64,000 nt of DNA from Thuidium tamariscinum (taxonomy: Eukaryota; Streptophyta; Bryopsida; Hypnales; Thuidiaceae). The number at the start of each line of letters is the position of its first letter. The first letter of the stretch is position 1. The position numbers and the translations under genes were made by a program. Positions 46,080-59,569 of the stretch are shown in pieces. Location of the stretch: positions 9,830,553 to 9,894,552 of the forward strand of contig OX344750.2 of the NCBI GenBank assembly GCA_947034885.2. The letters are read 5' to 3'. The notes under the pieces were generated by a model that ran no database searches, had not been told where the DNA came from, and saw only the letters and a program-made list of their open reading frames with translations.

Positions 46080-48297
46080 ATATATAAGATCCAATGGTGT
46101 CGAACCTGTAGAGGGCAGTTATGGAGTGCTCCTGTGGGACTGCTCCACTGTAAGCTTCAGCTTCCAGCCATGACTTGCTGGGAAGTTGGGGAAACGGGAA
46201 GCCAGGACGGACAGAGAGCTTCAGTTGAATTGCAGCAGCTGAGCAGCAGCTCCGCTAGCCAGTCCGCTAGGGCACTTGGGTACACTGGGGAAGTGGGGGA
46301 GTGGGGGCTCCCCAGCCCAGAGCCAGAGCAGAGCTCAGCTCCGCTCAGCTGCGCAGGACATGAGCTTGGAAGGAAGAGCGGGGTGCCATGGAGTGGACCT
46401 TGGGAGACGCCCGGCCATTTGCGCTGCAGCAGGGGCTCTGCGGTCCTGCCCCAAGGACTGGCAGTGCACAGCCCAAGGGGACAAGGCGACAGAGAGCAGC
46501 AGGGCTCGCTTACGGTAATCAGGAGGTCAACTCCAGGATTACCAGCCACTTAATGGGGGCCCATCAACTTCAATTAATAAGAAGCTTAATCGTGCTCCTT
46601 CGAACCGGGGTCAGAGGTGGGGGAACTGGGCCACGGCCCCACTGCCCTCTGCCCACTGGGGCAGGGGTGGTTTAGGGCTGGACCCTCAATTATTAACGTG
46701 CGCTTAATGATGAGGAGAAGCTCCTGTACTGATTTGAGCTGGAAGTTACTACTGTACGCTCTGCGAGTCTACGGGCTTCACCAAGTGTTAAAAAAAAGAG
46801 AAGAAAAAGGTCCTGCCATCGAAGGTGGGCCCAGCAGGTGGATTTACCTCGGGAGAAAACGCAGGAATTTTTAAAATTTTTTTTCAGTTTTTTCTTTTAC
46901 CAACTTCGGAATTCATATTTGCAAACAGAGACCTCGAATTCATGTGGAAAGTTCTAGAACATAAGCTTACTTGAGACGCGGTCCAAAATAGGTTTTTTTT
47001 TTCCACTTTCACCCGGAGAACCCAACATTTACCTTCTGGGCCCACCTTTGATGGTAGGGTTTCACGTCCTGCAATCTAAAGGGGCCCACCGAGGTCAACA
47101 ATGTGTTTCCCCGAGGAAAGTTCTCGGCAGCTTCGGGGTGTCTGTAAATAGAAGTATGCCCCCTGGACTACTGGAGGCTAAGCCTAGGGGGCTATTTTTA
47201 TACTCTACCCTGCTCCCCGCACCTGTACGTACTTGGGACTCCCTCATCAGCCCCTGTTGTGAAGGGAAGGTCAATGGGCTGGCTTCCAGCTTCCCTCTCA
47301 ATCTCTGTCCGACCAAGAATATTACACTGAGAGTCCGGGCGGGAGGAGATGCTTTCAGCTACTTGTGCTGTGCGCAGAGCAGTAAAGCAGGGGCGTTCAA
47401 TTTGATGATATTAATTGAGGGGAGGAGGGGCACTGCTCATGGCACCACGGCACCCCAAAGTGGGTTATGTATAGAAAATTCGGCGTTCATGGATTTCTAA
47501 ATGGAAACCTTCGAAGGCGATTGGGTTTTTTTGTTTGTTATTTTACACAAGAAAAGGAATACCTTTACTGCACGGAAAGAATACAAAGCTCCCAGCCACA
47601 AGTGGTAAGGAGATTGGGTTTTTGGAAATTCTTAGTACGTTGGTTTCTGCCCCAAATATATCCATTCTTGGACTTCTGAAATTGATTGTTTGGTTGGGTC
47701 AGGGGATTGATGAATTGGGGATCCAAGAGACATGCATTTCGGTGGAAAAGACTGAGTCAGGGGAGTAGAAAAACACAAAGGACAAGTGGGGGGAGGGGGA
47801 AAGGGGGAAAGCGAACAAAATTGAAAAAGAGAGACTAACCTAGGCTTCCATTGGTCCTCATCTCGCCAGAGGGCATTTGATTTATTCGGGATGAAATGGT
47901 GTTTGTTGGGTAGCAATTATTTATGGGTTTCTAAAAGAGGAGGGTAATAAACGAGGAATCTGTTGGAATCAGTTTCCACATGGCCTTAGTTAGGAGACAT
48001 TCAATTACGACTACAACCAGTATTTGCTTTAACATAAAAATAAGAAAAACGAGATGAATTGAATCTACACAGTATCTGGGTACCCCTACTAAGCTTAAGC
48101 GCAGGGGGGCGTTCTTTCCCCCGGGCCCTGGCCCAGAAGTTTGTCTCGCTATTTTGTGGTAGCTATTAATTATGTACTTCTGATACCGGTAACTTATTGG
48201 AAGACTTTAATTTCAAAAAAATGAAATTCAAACTTTCAAACTTCAGTCCCTTGAGGATGAGGGGCACCCAATGGCAAAGGTCAGATTGGGCAGAAAA
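46080..48297. other. GC-rich island of about 2.2 kb, unrecognised
   Basis: Base composition changes sharply at about 46080 and returns to AT-rich near 48200. The island has several overlapping open frames on both strands (up to 170 codons at 46041-46553 plus and 150 at 47048-47500 plus), as expected when stop codons are rare. Their translations are low-complexity (Ser, Pro, Gly, Leu) and match no family I know. There is no similarity to the other repeats in the window. It could be a single-copy regulatory or conserved non-coding region, a decayed gene, or sequence of different origin. Confidence 0.5.
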
Positions 48298-49144
48298 TTA
48301 ACCCCTAAAGCCCTGAACAACGTTTTTTGAGATTATAAATTTTTGGGGTAGCTCACTACGGATAGAGTTTTTCTTTTTTTTCTTTGAAATTTTGATACAA
48401 TGTGTGCCCGAAGAGTAGCTTTAAGGCTTGACAATTTTCATAGCTTTTGACTTCACGGTTAAAAAGTTATGGCAGGATATGCTGTTTTCTTTACTCGGCG
48501 GGCAGCCTAGGCAGCTGAAAAAACTTTTTCAAAAAAACTTTATTTCTAAAAGTGAAATTTCAAATTGATTCTTTAGGTTTATACAGACATAGGAAGCTTT
48601 GAATCAATCCATTCCGATCAATGAGTCAAAAGTTATGAAGATTTTGAGTTTAAGGTAGTTTGCGGCCAGTTACAGAATCTCTACAATACAAAAAAAGTTT
48701 GAAATTCTTCATTTAATTCAATTTTTCAAATTTTTGAAAAAAAATAAAAACAAAAGGTGTAGATTGTTTATTACAACATTTTAACCATTGGGATTGAAAA
48801 TTTTCAATTCCATGAATAAAATGTTCACAATTTAGTATTTTGGTTCATTTTTTACTTCTTTCTACTTACTTATTTTTTCCTATATGTTGTACAATTCCAA
48901 ATGGTTTGAAATTCTTTGAGAATGTAGCCAACTTGCATTGAAGTATGAATTGAAAGAGTAACCACCAATCTACACGGTGGAAATTTCTGAAATTTTTTCC
49001 ACATGTTTACAAACCACCTTACTATAAGATCCTACAGTTACATGAGTCAAAAATGTGTTTTGAGAAAAAAATTGCACTTGTATTAGAAATGGCAGTTTTG
49101 GAGCATTTTTGGTGAAAGTATAGTCAAAAACCTTTAGGGGTTAA
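48298..49144 (-). mobile_element. TTAA-flanked MITE, subfamily A
   Basis: Starts TTAACCCCTAAAGCCCTG; right end reads inward TTAACCCCTAAAGGTTTTTG. It is 847 bp with TTAA at both ends and is the cleanest uninterrupted copy of the subfamily here. Non-coding. Confidence 0.88.
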
Positions 49145-49312
49145 GTCATTTTTGGAAGGAAAAAAAAGTGACACGTGTCAACTTGTAAGTAGTCCAAAAG
49201 TGATGTGGATAACCAAGATCTAGCATGGAAATTCAATTTTGGCATTCAAGTGCCAAATGAGACCTTCAACTGCAGTAGTCCAAATTTTTTCTAAAATTGT
49301 AAAGTCATATTT

Positions 49313-50180
49313 TTAACCCCTACAAGTTTTTGACTATGTAGATACCATAAACACTCCAAAATTGCCATTTCTAGTATACATACCAAATTTTAGGAGAAAA
49401 ATCATTTTTGAACATATGTAAGTATAGGACATTGTAGCATGTTGGTTTTAAGAAGATGCAAAAGAAATTCAGAAATTTTCATTGCATGGATTACAAGTTT
49501 TTAGCTCTTGAATTGACAAAAATCTTTCTTTTAGCCTTGCAAAAACAAGGCAGTTGCACTTCACAAGATCTTATTTGTATAAAATACTATCTATATTGGT
49601 GGTGCTTCTTAGGATTCATTCTTCAAACTAAGTTTGCTACATGTTTGAAAGTATTCAAATCATTTGGAATTGTACAACATCTAGGAAAAGTAGAAAGAAG
49701 TAGATTATAATCATTGGAATTGGTATTTTTCTCTTCAATAACTAAATTCTTAACAATTTTGTACTTTGAATCATCATAAACTTCTTTCTACTTACTATTT
49801 TTCCTACATATTGTACAATTCTAAATGATTTGAAATTTTAAAACATGTAGCAAACTAACATTTAAGAATGAATCCAAAGAAGCACTACCAACATAGATAA
49901 ATTTTTATGCACATGACCATGTGAAGTGTATGTACCTTATTTTCACAAGGCAAGATAAAAGAATTTTGTCAATTCAATTTCTAGAAAACTTACAATCTAC
50001 ATGGTAAAAATTTCTAATTTTTTTTCTATATCTCCTCAAACCAATGCACCACAAGATGCTTCCAGTCACATATGTTTAAAAATGTTGTTTTTTCCTAAAA
50101 TTTGTGTACTTAAACTAGAAATGGTAGTTTTGGAGCATTTTTGGTGAATAGATAATTACAAACCTTCATTTTAGAGTTAT
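49313..50180. mobile_element. TTAA-type MITE, subfamily A, foldback form
   Basis: Starts TTAACCCCTACAAGTTTTTG. Both halves carry the same end type in inverted orientation (CTCCAAAATTGCCATTTCTAG and CTAGAAATGGTAGTTTTGGAG), so it folds back on itself. The right end is degenerate (CCTTCATTTTAGAGTTATTG). It is flanked by two related direct stretches (about 49145-49310 and 50224-50345). Confidence 0.65.
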
Positions 50181-50363
50181 TGGGAAAACTCAAAGACTTT
50201 ATATGGAGGTCAAACTTGAAATAAATTAAGTCATTTTGGGAAGAAAAAAATGCCACATGTCATCTAGTGATTTATATGAGGTGTGGTGGATCCTTAAGAA
50301 TATGACAAGGAAATTCAATTTCAACACAACTTTGCCAAATTAGCCCTTCACATATTGTATTGT

Positions 50364-51609
50364 TTAACCGATAACTAAGCGCTAAATTTTTACAACATAG
50401 CAATTTTGGGCAACTCACTACAAATGGAGTTTTTAGTTTTTTTTTTCTTTAAAATTTTCACACAACAAATTTTTGAGGAGTGCTTTTAAGGCCCAACAAT
50501 TCTTATAATTGTTGACTACATTGTTTAAAAGTTATTGTATGATATGTAGTTTCCATTGCTTTGCAAGCAACTCAAGCAACAAAGAAAACATCTTCAAAAT
50601 TTATTCTTCTAGGAAATAAAATTTTGAAATTGGTTTTTTAGATTTATATCTAAGTAGAAAGATTTGGATCATTCTATTTTGATCAATGAGTCAAAAGTTA
50701 TGAAAATTTTTCATTTGGAGTAGTTTGAAGGGAATTATAGAATTGCTACTCTACACACAAAAAAAAGTTTGAAATCCTTTATTTAATTCAAATTTTAATA
50801 TTTTGGGATTAAGAGAACTAGTTGTAGATTATTTATTATAACATTTTAGCAATTGGAATTGGCATTTTTCAATCCCATAAATAATCTGTCAACAATTTTG
50901 TATTTTAAATCATTTTCTATTTTTTTTCTACTAACTAAGTATTTTTTCCTATAATATGCAATTCCAAATGATCTACAATTTTTCAAGCATATAGCCAACT
51001 TGTTTTGAAGAACAAATCTAAAGAATAATTACCATTTTGGACATTTTTCATATAAATGTGATCAACCCTTTTTTTACTTTTTGAGAAAGTGCCAAGATGG
51101 CAATCACTTCAAATTTGGTGAAGCATTGTATTTCTACATTCATCCATATTCTGGATTTAAAAACACTTTTCTGTCATATTCATACACTTTTTCATCCAAA
51201 TTTGGCAGCTTCATCCATATTTTAAAGAGAATTGAAAAATTTATGGTGAAAAAGAGACATTTATTTTCAAATAGTGCAATCTAACCACACAATGCAAAAA
51301 AAAAGGCTGAATGTAACCATTTGAATATGGTAGTTGCACTGAATGTGACCATTTGAAGTGCAACTGCCCTATTTTACATGGTCTACAGAAGAATATTTGT
51401 CAATTGAAATGCTCATATCTTACAATCTACATGATAGAAATTTGTGAAATTTTTTTAATATCTTCTCAAACCAATTTTCTACAAGATCCTATAGTTACAT
51501 GTGTCCAAAAATGTTATTGGTTTTCTTAAAAGTTGGTACTTCCACTAAAAATGACAATTTTGGAGCATTTTTTTGTGTGAAAACATTCTCAAAAACCTTG
51601 AGGGGTTGA
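50364..51609. mobile_element. TTAA-type element, subfamily A, enlarged
   Basis: Left end TTAACCGATAACTAAGCG, right end CCTTGAGGGGTTGA. The interior matches subfamily A in the minus orientation (CAATTTTGGGCAACTCACTAC; ACAATTTTGGAGC). About 200 bases near 51060-51360 are not present in the other copies, suggesting an internal insertion. Confidence 0.6.
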
Positions 51610-54600
51610 GTGTTCGATGTTCTCCTCCTCATAATATTACTCCTCCATTTTTTGTAGGTTACTACGTAATTTGCATGGAGGGGTCAATACTACACAGCCC
51701 ATGCAGAAACTGAAATAATTGTGGGCTACAGTAGGGCCTAATTGCCTATGATGCAGGGATTGCAACTTTGCATCATTTATTTAGTCAACTTGCTTTCTGG
51801 AGAAAAGTTTAATTTGGCCTGATTTGGGTTGCTTAAAGTTAAAGTGAAGAACTGCACATTAGAGGGGACTTAACTTTGGGTTGGGATGGAGATGGGGCTT
51901 GCTTGAGTGGCCTGAAAAATGGTTGCCTGCCACCATCACGTGCCCAAGTGGCGTAGTTGCCAGTTAACCCGGGTTAATTCCAGGAATTAAAAAGTAAAAG
52001 TAAATATTTTAATTTTCTTGTTCAAATAAATATAAGTGTAAATGTAATTTCTCTTCTTTTTTAAATTTATAAAAATTTATAAAAATTCATAATAAAAACT
52101 TTGAAACTCATCTATTATGTCATGAGTCGGAACACCATGAAATAAAATCTATGAACTCCTCACAAAGAGCTTTTTTCATGGTGCTAAGAACGCAAACCAA
52201 AGGATGTATGGTCCAAAAGATCTCTCCAAAATAAACAAAACAAACAACCTCATTCATAGTATAGATTTTTTAATATGTTTCAATATATATTCAACTAATC
52301 CATTCAAGTTGTAGCAATTAATCCTTAGCACTTGAATCTTTTTGTGAATTTAAATTTTTTTAAATTATTTAAAATTCATATCTTTATAAATGTATATTAT
52401 TTACCTAAATTTCATCAAATTTATCATACAAAAATTGTGGTTTTATGAAATTCAAGCATTAGTTGGGTTGGATGAAAAGTTCTATTGGAAAAAAAGAAGT
52501 CTTTAGAGCCTCATTGTTCATCGCCAAAAATTTAAACTTAAAGCTTCAAATGGCATTAACCCTTAAAAAGACAAACCAAGCTTGAAGGGCATGGTAAAAT
52601 TTCAAACCTTGATTTCACATAGTTATTGATTATAAATGTTTTTAAGCAAATCCAAGAAAATATAGAAGCAATAATCTATTTTTTTAATTTCATTTATATT
52701 TTTTTTAAATGGTCAAATTATAATTTTTGTAACATTTTGAAGTTAGCATCTTAAAAGCTTACAATATATTATATTTGGATTTGTATATTAAATCTATCTT
52801 AGTGTAAATTCAACAAGTATACCAATTACACCATAATGTTTATTGCTATCATCTCTATTTTTGACAAAAATTTCATTCTATTTTAAATATTTTTTTAATT
52901 ACTATGATTTTATAAAGCAATCATTTCTAAAATCGTATAAAAATATGAATTTCAATTCTGTATATAATTTAATACATGAAAAAATATCAAATATTTGAAA
53001 GGTTTGTTCTAACTCCTTAAAGGTCAAATGTTCTAGTTTTAAACAATAGATTACAACAAATACATCCCAAGTACATAGAATTTCATTTTTTCATCCATCA
53101 TATTTTTTAGATTTTCATAATACTCCTTTAAAAAATTTACAGTATACAATCTAATTTTTTATAAATATTAAACAATTCAAAAGCTTCTAATAGATTTGGC
53201 ATTAAAAAATAAAATTTTCAATTCAAGAAACGACCCCTTTAAAAATTAAATTGAAATAAGAAAAATAAAATAATTTAATTTATAAATAATTATTATTGTA
53301 AATTAACATTTTGAACCACACAAAAAATTCTTATGAAAATTACAAATATTCAATCTACAATTGATTTTAAATGGAACCATTGTACCTACACCTATTGCCA
53401 TGAATAATAGAAAAGTAATGATATTTTTTATTTTTTAAGTTAATAAAAACTTTGAAATTTAATACTTTTTTCTTTAATGAACTAAAACAACATAAGACAA
53501 ATATTGTGCACCCTTCTTTACAAAGGGCTTTCTGATAATACCAAGAACACAATTGGAGATTTATAGTACAAGAAATCTCATTGTAACAAAGATAAAATTT
53601 TAAAATTTAAAAGAAAAGGGGGGGGGGTAATCTTTCAAAGTATACATTTTCAATTTTGACTTAAAAATTAATGGAAAAATATTGGTCAAAGTATTAATTG
53701 ACCTAATTGTATGGATATGAATTATGGATTACATTATTCAACTATTTTTTTAATACATAGAAGGCATTTCTGATTCTTTTACTTCAAATTTTATGATAAA
53801 ATATTGTTTAGTATATTACTTAACCTAATTATATGGATCATTTTTTACAACAATTGTTTTAGTCACCATAAATAAATTTATTTTAAGTTGGATTTTGTAG
53901 TACATCTTCACAATCTTAGGAACTTGGACTATTGTAGATAGGATAATTAAATTCATGTTTGAAAATTTCAAATTATGTTCTTTTTTGAACTCTCAAACCA
54001 GTAGTAAGCCAAATAGGCGTATTATCAAGTCAAAAGTCAAAACACAATAATTTTCTAAATAGGGAGTTTATAAGTGTAAATTGTATTGGATAAGTAGGAG
54101 GAGTTGGTTGTTCGAGATGTAAAGAGCCTCAATTTGGAGTTGGTTGATAATGGATTTTTGGTGAGCTGGCACCTATTAGGAGAAAGGTGGTTTCATTGTT
54201 TGGCATCTATTGTAAGAGAGAGCTAGTGAACATCCTAGTCCAAGTTGGTTGTGTATTTTTCTTTTGTTTTAGTTTTGAGATGGTGTGTGAGTATTTGTGG
54301 TAAAGATGTAGAATTACAAGTAGGTGATGTTGTAGTGAGTGCAAAAGCTAGTTGGATGTAGTGCAAACAGATGATAATTTGTAAATGGTGATTTGTTCAT
54401 CAATTTGGAATAAAATAAAGAATTTTCTCAAATGAATTGGTTGTCCTTGTAATGAATATGAAAATGTAAATATATTTGATTAGTGCAAGTTGTTGAAATA
54501 TGAAAATATAAGTTTAAAATCTCATTTAAAGTCCTTGAGTGTGTTATATGAGTCCAAAATTGGAATAAATAATTGCAAGAGTGAAATAGGAGTGTGATAA

Positions 54601-54972
54601 GAGTTGGTTGCTAAATGATGAAATTTGGAAGAAGTGTAAATTGGATCTAAAGTGTCATTGTAGTCATGCTTCTTATAGTGAGAGCTAAATTGGAATATTG
54701 ATTCAAGCTAGAATATGAAAATGAGCTAATGAGAGTATTGATTAAAAATATAATATCGGTTTCAAGATGGATAAAATTAAAATTTCTAGTTTGTCTTCCT
54801 ACTTAAATGTTTCCTTTGGAACAAACTTATTATACTAAAAGAATAGCTTCAAATACAATTATTATTCTCCTTTGACAATTATCTCTTGGTCTTTAAGGGG
54901 TTAATATAGAAAACTAATGAAGTTTTTCCAAGTAAGAATATTGAATGTCTTTTAATGATTAACCTTAATATA
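51610..54972. other. AT-rich interval, no gene seen
   Basis: A less AT-rich segment (51650-51980) gives way to very AT-rich sequence. TTAACCCTTAAAAAGAC at 52555, TAACTCCTTAAAGG at 53010 and TCTTTAAGGGGTTAA at 54890 look like single ends of TTAA-type elements, but they could not be paired with confidence. No coding domain was recognised. Confidence 0.45.
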
Positions 54973-55268
54973 AGAGGATTTTCAGCTACTCTGGAAGACC
55001 GTGAGTTCTCAGGCCGTGGGAACTCTCTGAACGCTGCCACTGAGGCGATCTGATGTGGCCAAGAGACTGCCACATCAGATAATCATATTTAATTAATATT
55101 TTAATATTTTTTTTGAAAAAAAATTTTTTTTTTATTATTTTTAAATTTTTTTAATATAATTTTAATATAATTTTTTTTATAATTTTTTTTTATTATTAAA
55201 AAATCTGACGCGTTCGCAGACTGGGGAACAGGGCTGAAACGGTCTCCTGAAGCCCTGAAAAATCCTCT
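54973..55268. mobile_element. TA-flanked TIR element, copy 2
   Basis: Ends AGAGGATTTTCAG and CTGAAAAATCCTCT with TA at 54971-54972 and 55269-55270. It has the same layout as 32550-32859, including the CTGATGTGGC / GCCACATCAG stem and a central A/T run. The outer blocks GGGAAC and GGGGAACAGGGCTGAAAC are also shared. Confidence 0.75.
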
Positions 55269-55761
55269 TATGATAGAACCATGAATAGAGTAGACATCCA
55301 TTTGGTAGATTATGAATGTTTTGAAGTGTTTAATGTAGAAGTTATTGGAATGCAATATAGATGCAATATATTAATGTATATAACAAAAGAAAATGCATAA
55401 TATTTTATAGTGTAATTAGCTTGATTTCTCTTTGCTTCATGATTATTATGCAAAGTTGTAAATGAATTTGTTTGAAAGATGGACAAAAAAGATACACTTG
55501 GAAAAATTAAAATTTTGTGTTGAGGTTCTTTTTGCACCATTATTTTTATTTATTATTTACTTAAAAGAAACTCTAGATCTACATTCTCCTTCTCACCTAG
55601 CTTTTTTTTTTAGAGGAAAAGTATTTTGAATTGTTTATTATTTTTAAATATTCAAGTTTAAATTTTGAAGGATGAAATTGATAGGGATGAATTGATTTAT
55701 CCTTATTTTTGTTATTCAATTGTTATAAATCTTGTAATTGGTGTAATTTTTAAATTGAGAC
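55269..55761. other. AT-rich interval, nothing recognised
   Basis: Short low-complexity frames only; no terminal repeats or domains. Confidence 0.35.
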
Positions 55762-56441
55762 TTAAACCCTAAATGCCCAAACTCTATTTTTGACAGCATA
55801 GCAATTTTGGGTAGTTCACTATGAATGAATTTTTTTTTTCTTTGGAAATTTTCATACAACATGTGCCTAAGGAGTAGCTTTGAGGCTTTGCAAAAAATAG
55901 GGCAATTGCACTTCACAAGGTCATATTTGTATGAAAAAATGTCTAGGTTGTTGGAGCTTCTATAGGAAAAAATAGTGAGTAGAAAATAATAGAAAATGAT
56001 TCAAAATGCTTAGTTGTTGATAATTTAGTTGTAGAACTGAAAGATGCCAATCAAAATGGTTGTAATGTTAATATGAACAATCTAAATCCTACAATCTATT
56101 TTTTTCAAAAAAGACTAAAAATTGGGCTAAATAAGGGACTGCAAAGTTTATTTTAGAGTTGGGGATTGATAATTGTCTACAAACTAAACTTCCTCATAAT
56201 TTTCATCTAATGAATTGAAATAGAATGATTCAAGACTTTCCACATACGTAGAATCAAGAAAACCAATTTCAAATTTTTGTTTGTAAAAAGCCAAAAGCTA
56301 TGAAAATTATTGGGCCTTAAAGATATTCTTCATCTCCATGTTGTGTGAAAATTTCAAAAAAATAAAAATGAAAACTCCATTTGTGAGCTGCCCAAAATTT
56401 CTGTGTTGCCAAAAAACACAACTTGGTCCTATAGGGGTTAA
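55762..56441. mobile_element. TTAA-flanked MITE, subfamily A, rearranged
   Basis: Starts TTAAACCCTAAATGCCC; right end reads inward TTAACCCCTATAGGACCAAG. It is 680 bp. Both halves carry the same end type (GCAATTTTGGG at the left, CCCAAAATTTCTGTG at the right), so it is partly palindromic compared with 43829 and 48298. Confidence 0.75.
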
Positions 56442-59130
56442 ACAAATGATTTACTTAACATAAAAATAGATGATTTCTATAGTTAGTAGCTTGTCATTTC
56501 AAGGTTAAGACATGAATCTTTCATCCATATTTGGTCAAGTTTGAAGTTGTTTCTTTGGCATATTGGTACAATTAAACCTCGATACTTGTTACCTACCTCA
56601 ATAAGCAATGAAATCTTATATTTATTATATAATTTCATCCCCTTTTAGATCTTCAAACAAATGTATGAGATGTTAATTTTTTAAGTCCCAAGGCATTTTT
56701 TCATTAAGATCTATTCAAAAAAATTGTTGTTTCTATTGCAAAGAGAAAAAACTTCGATACTTATTTTTTAATATATCTAAGCATAATATCTTATACTATA
56801 ATGGTATAAGAATGTGTGGGAGAAATTTCAAAAACTTTGAACACATAGATTGCAAGATATATGTGTTCAAAGTAAACAAAACAAGTTTTTAATACCTTGT
56901 ATAATTAGATCACAAGACTTTGGTTTCTTAAAACTCACACACTTGGTTTTTATACTTTTAGAAATTATTCAAAAGAAATAGGTGTAAGATTAAAGGAAAA
57001 ACGACATCATTAGTAGCTTTAAGATGAAACTAAAACACATTAATTTCAAATGTGATAATGTTTTAGCAATTGCACTAAAACTTGTGGAACTTTTATGTTT
57101 TCAAAATTTTCAAAACTCAAACAAAAACTACAATTCATCATTAAAAAAACTTTAATTCTAGTTTAAGTTTTTGTAAGTTATATTTTTTGCCTCATGGCCT
57201 AAAATTTGAGTTTCTATTAGAAGAGATTTTGGGCCTAGAGAAGATTGCAAGTTCCCTAGAGTTTCCGTATTGTGCAAACTCACCACATCAACAATCTAAC
57301 ATGGTTGGGAGATTACCCCGTTAAATAATATTAATTAATTTGTTCATTGATATTTTTATAAATATCTTTTTGAACATTTTTTTAAGAAAATAAATTTATA
57401 AATTTTGAATTAGTTTTTTCTTAAAGTTAATTTTTTTTAAGTTGAAATAATTAAACTAGTATTAGTTAGTTTAGAGTATAGGAAACAACAAGGAAAAGAA
57501 CATTGAAACAACCTTTCTTTCTTGTTAATTCTCTTCTAATGTGGAGGCATATTTTTTCTCAATAACCTATTGAAATGGAATTTATATTTCTATATAGCTA
57601 TAGTTTTTCTACCTTTAAATTTTCTTTTAAGGAATTATACGAGAAATTAAAATCATATAAACTTACCTAAGCTTTCATTTGTCCTATGAAAGAACAACAT
57701 GACTTTAGGGGTTATTCATTACAAATTCTTCATGTCATACTTTGTAAATATACCTTGTTTTATTTGAAAGTAGTCAAAAAGTTGATAAATTAGAATATAT
57801 AGTATTCAAAAAATCCAAAAAATGAGATTGTATTTAATACAAAATATATATTATTTATCAATATTAAAATTAACTAATTATTATTCATTTTTGACATGTT
57901 ATATTGTTTCATGTGTTAAGAAATCTTCTACTCCCTACTTGCAACATACAACCTCCACCCAATTGTTATAGCCCTTTCTACTATTTTGATTTGTTCCCTT
58001 TACTTCAAACTTGTGAAGAGAATATATTGTTATTTTTTATGATAATTTTTCAAATGATCATAAGTTTGTTATTCACTTTACAAATAAAAAAATTATAAAA
58101 ATTAGATATTTTATTGCAATTTGAAGTTGACTAGGTCAAATACCAAAAGACATTGAACTTTTTATTAAATGTGTTGAATTTTAAGCCATTCTTGGACAAA
58201 TCTTAACACATAAAGAGAATATGGTAGTTGCATACAAAGTCTTCCCTCTTTGTAAAGACCATATTTATAAATGAGTGGCATTGTGTATCTATTGCAATTT
58301 CCTATTTTTTTTATTTTTCTTTGATTGCAATTACCTCTTAAATGGTTGAATGATCATTGAATGTACATGCATGATCTTGAGTAGGTGAATATGAAGTCAT
58401 TTCTTAATGGAAGTTCTTCAAATTTTGTATAAATATGTATAAACTTAGTGTGTATAACTTTTCTCCAATTAAATGCCCAAATTAAATTTATGATGCACTA
58501 AATATGTAGGGTAAGCCATACAACTTCAAGTAGCATGTACAAAACTCTTGTCATAATTTAAAATTTTGGTAGGTATATAATTTATATGATATAAGATGCA
58601 AACGTAAAAAATAATCCATTTGTATAGTATAAATATCTCACTTTAAGAGGAGTTAAATTGTCCCTATTGGACAAATAAATAAAAAATTCCTTCTAACTTC
58701 AATATTATAAATTTTCAATCTATGCAAAAATTTTGTCCACACACTCCTATAGTAGTCTAATATAGATCTATATATTTGAATTTCGAAAAAAGCACACTTT
58801 TCTTTTCATTTAAAAATAATTGCTTTGAAAATTGTGAGTTTTTTCACAATTTGTACCTTCAATAAGCCTCAATTGTTTTGCACTTGGAACCACACATTAA
58901 AGATTCACAATAGGATCATTTGATCAAAACATGCATTAAAAAATCATTGAAAAATCCATAATACTTTTAGTTCTATAAAATAAGACTAATAGTATAGAAC
59001 AAAGGTTGTATATAGAGGTTTGATCATGTGCATATTGAGCTATCATATTGTTGCAAGATAGTCTTATACCATTCACTTTGTAAAGCCCCAATTTTTGTTG
59101 AGCTTAGTTTGTAGGGCATGAAGGTCTAAT
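56442..59130. other. AT-rich interval, no gene seen
   Basis: No family-level similarity, terminal repeats or RNA genes recognised. Confidence 0.4.
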
Positions 59131-59569
59131 TTGGCACTCAAGTGCCAAAATTGAAATTTCATATCAATTTTTTAGGGGTCCATGTTACCTCACACCATTC
59201 ACAAGGCTTACATGAGGCACTTCCTTACAAACTTGAATTAACTTATGTTGAATTTCACATTCATGTAGGAAATGTTGATGGATATGTAAGCATGTGCACC
59301 ATCCATACCTTAAACTTAGGTTGCTTACTTTGTTTATTATGGTGGGATACCTCATAATGTCTATTCTTTGGTTGCACTCTTGGTACCATTGGAAAACTCT
59401 AGATGAGAAGGGGTGCATGGGCTTTGTTTCATGATGTTGAGATTTACAATATAAAAGTCATTGAATTTTTAATTTTTTATGAATTAAAAAAATAGAAGAT
59501 GACTTTTACTTTCAAGTTGACTATGGCACACTATCTAGTCAATAGATATAAATTTGCCTCAAAAACAAA

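Noticed and set aside
46041-46553. A 170-codon open frame as a gene
   Set aside because: It lies in the GC-rich island where stops are rare, overlaps a 130-codon frame on the other strand, and has low-complexity composition without any recognisable domain.
49456-49710. Open frame inside the TTAA element at 49313 as a transposase remnant
   Set aside because: Equivalent positions in sister elements (4168, 43829) do not keep the frame, and no transposase motif is seen.
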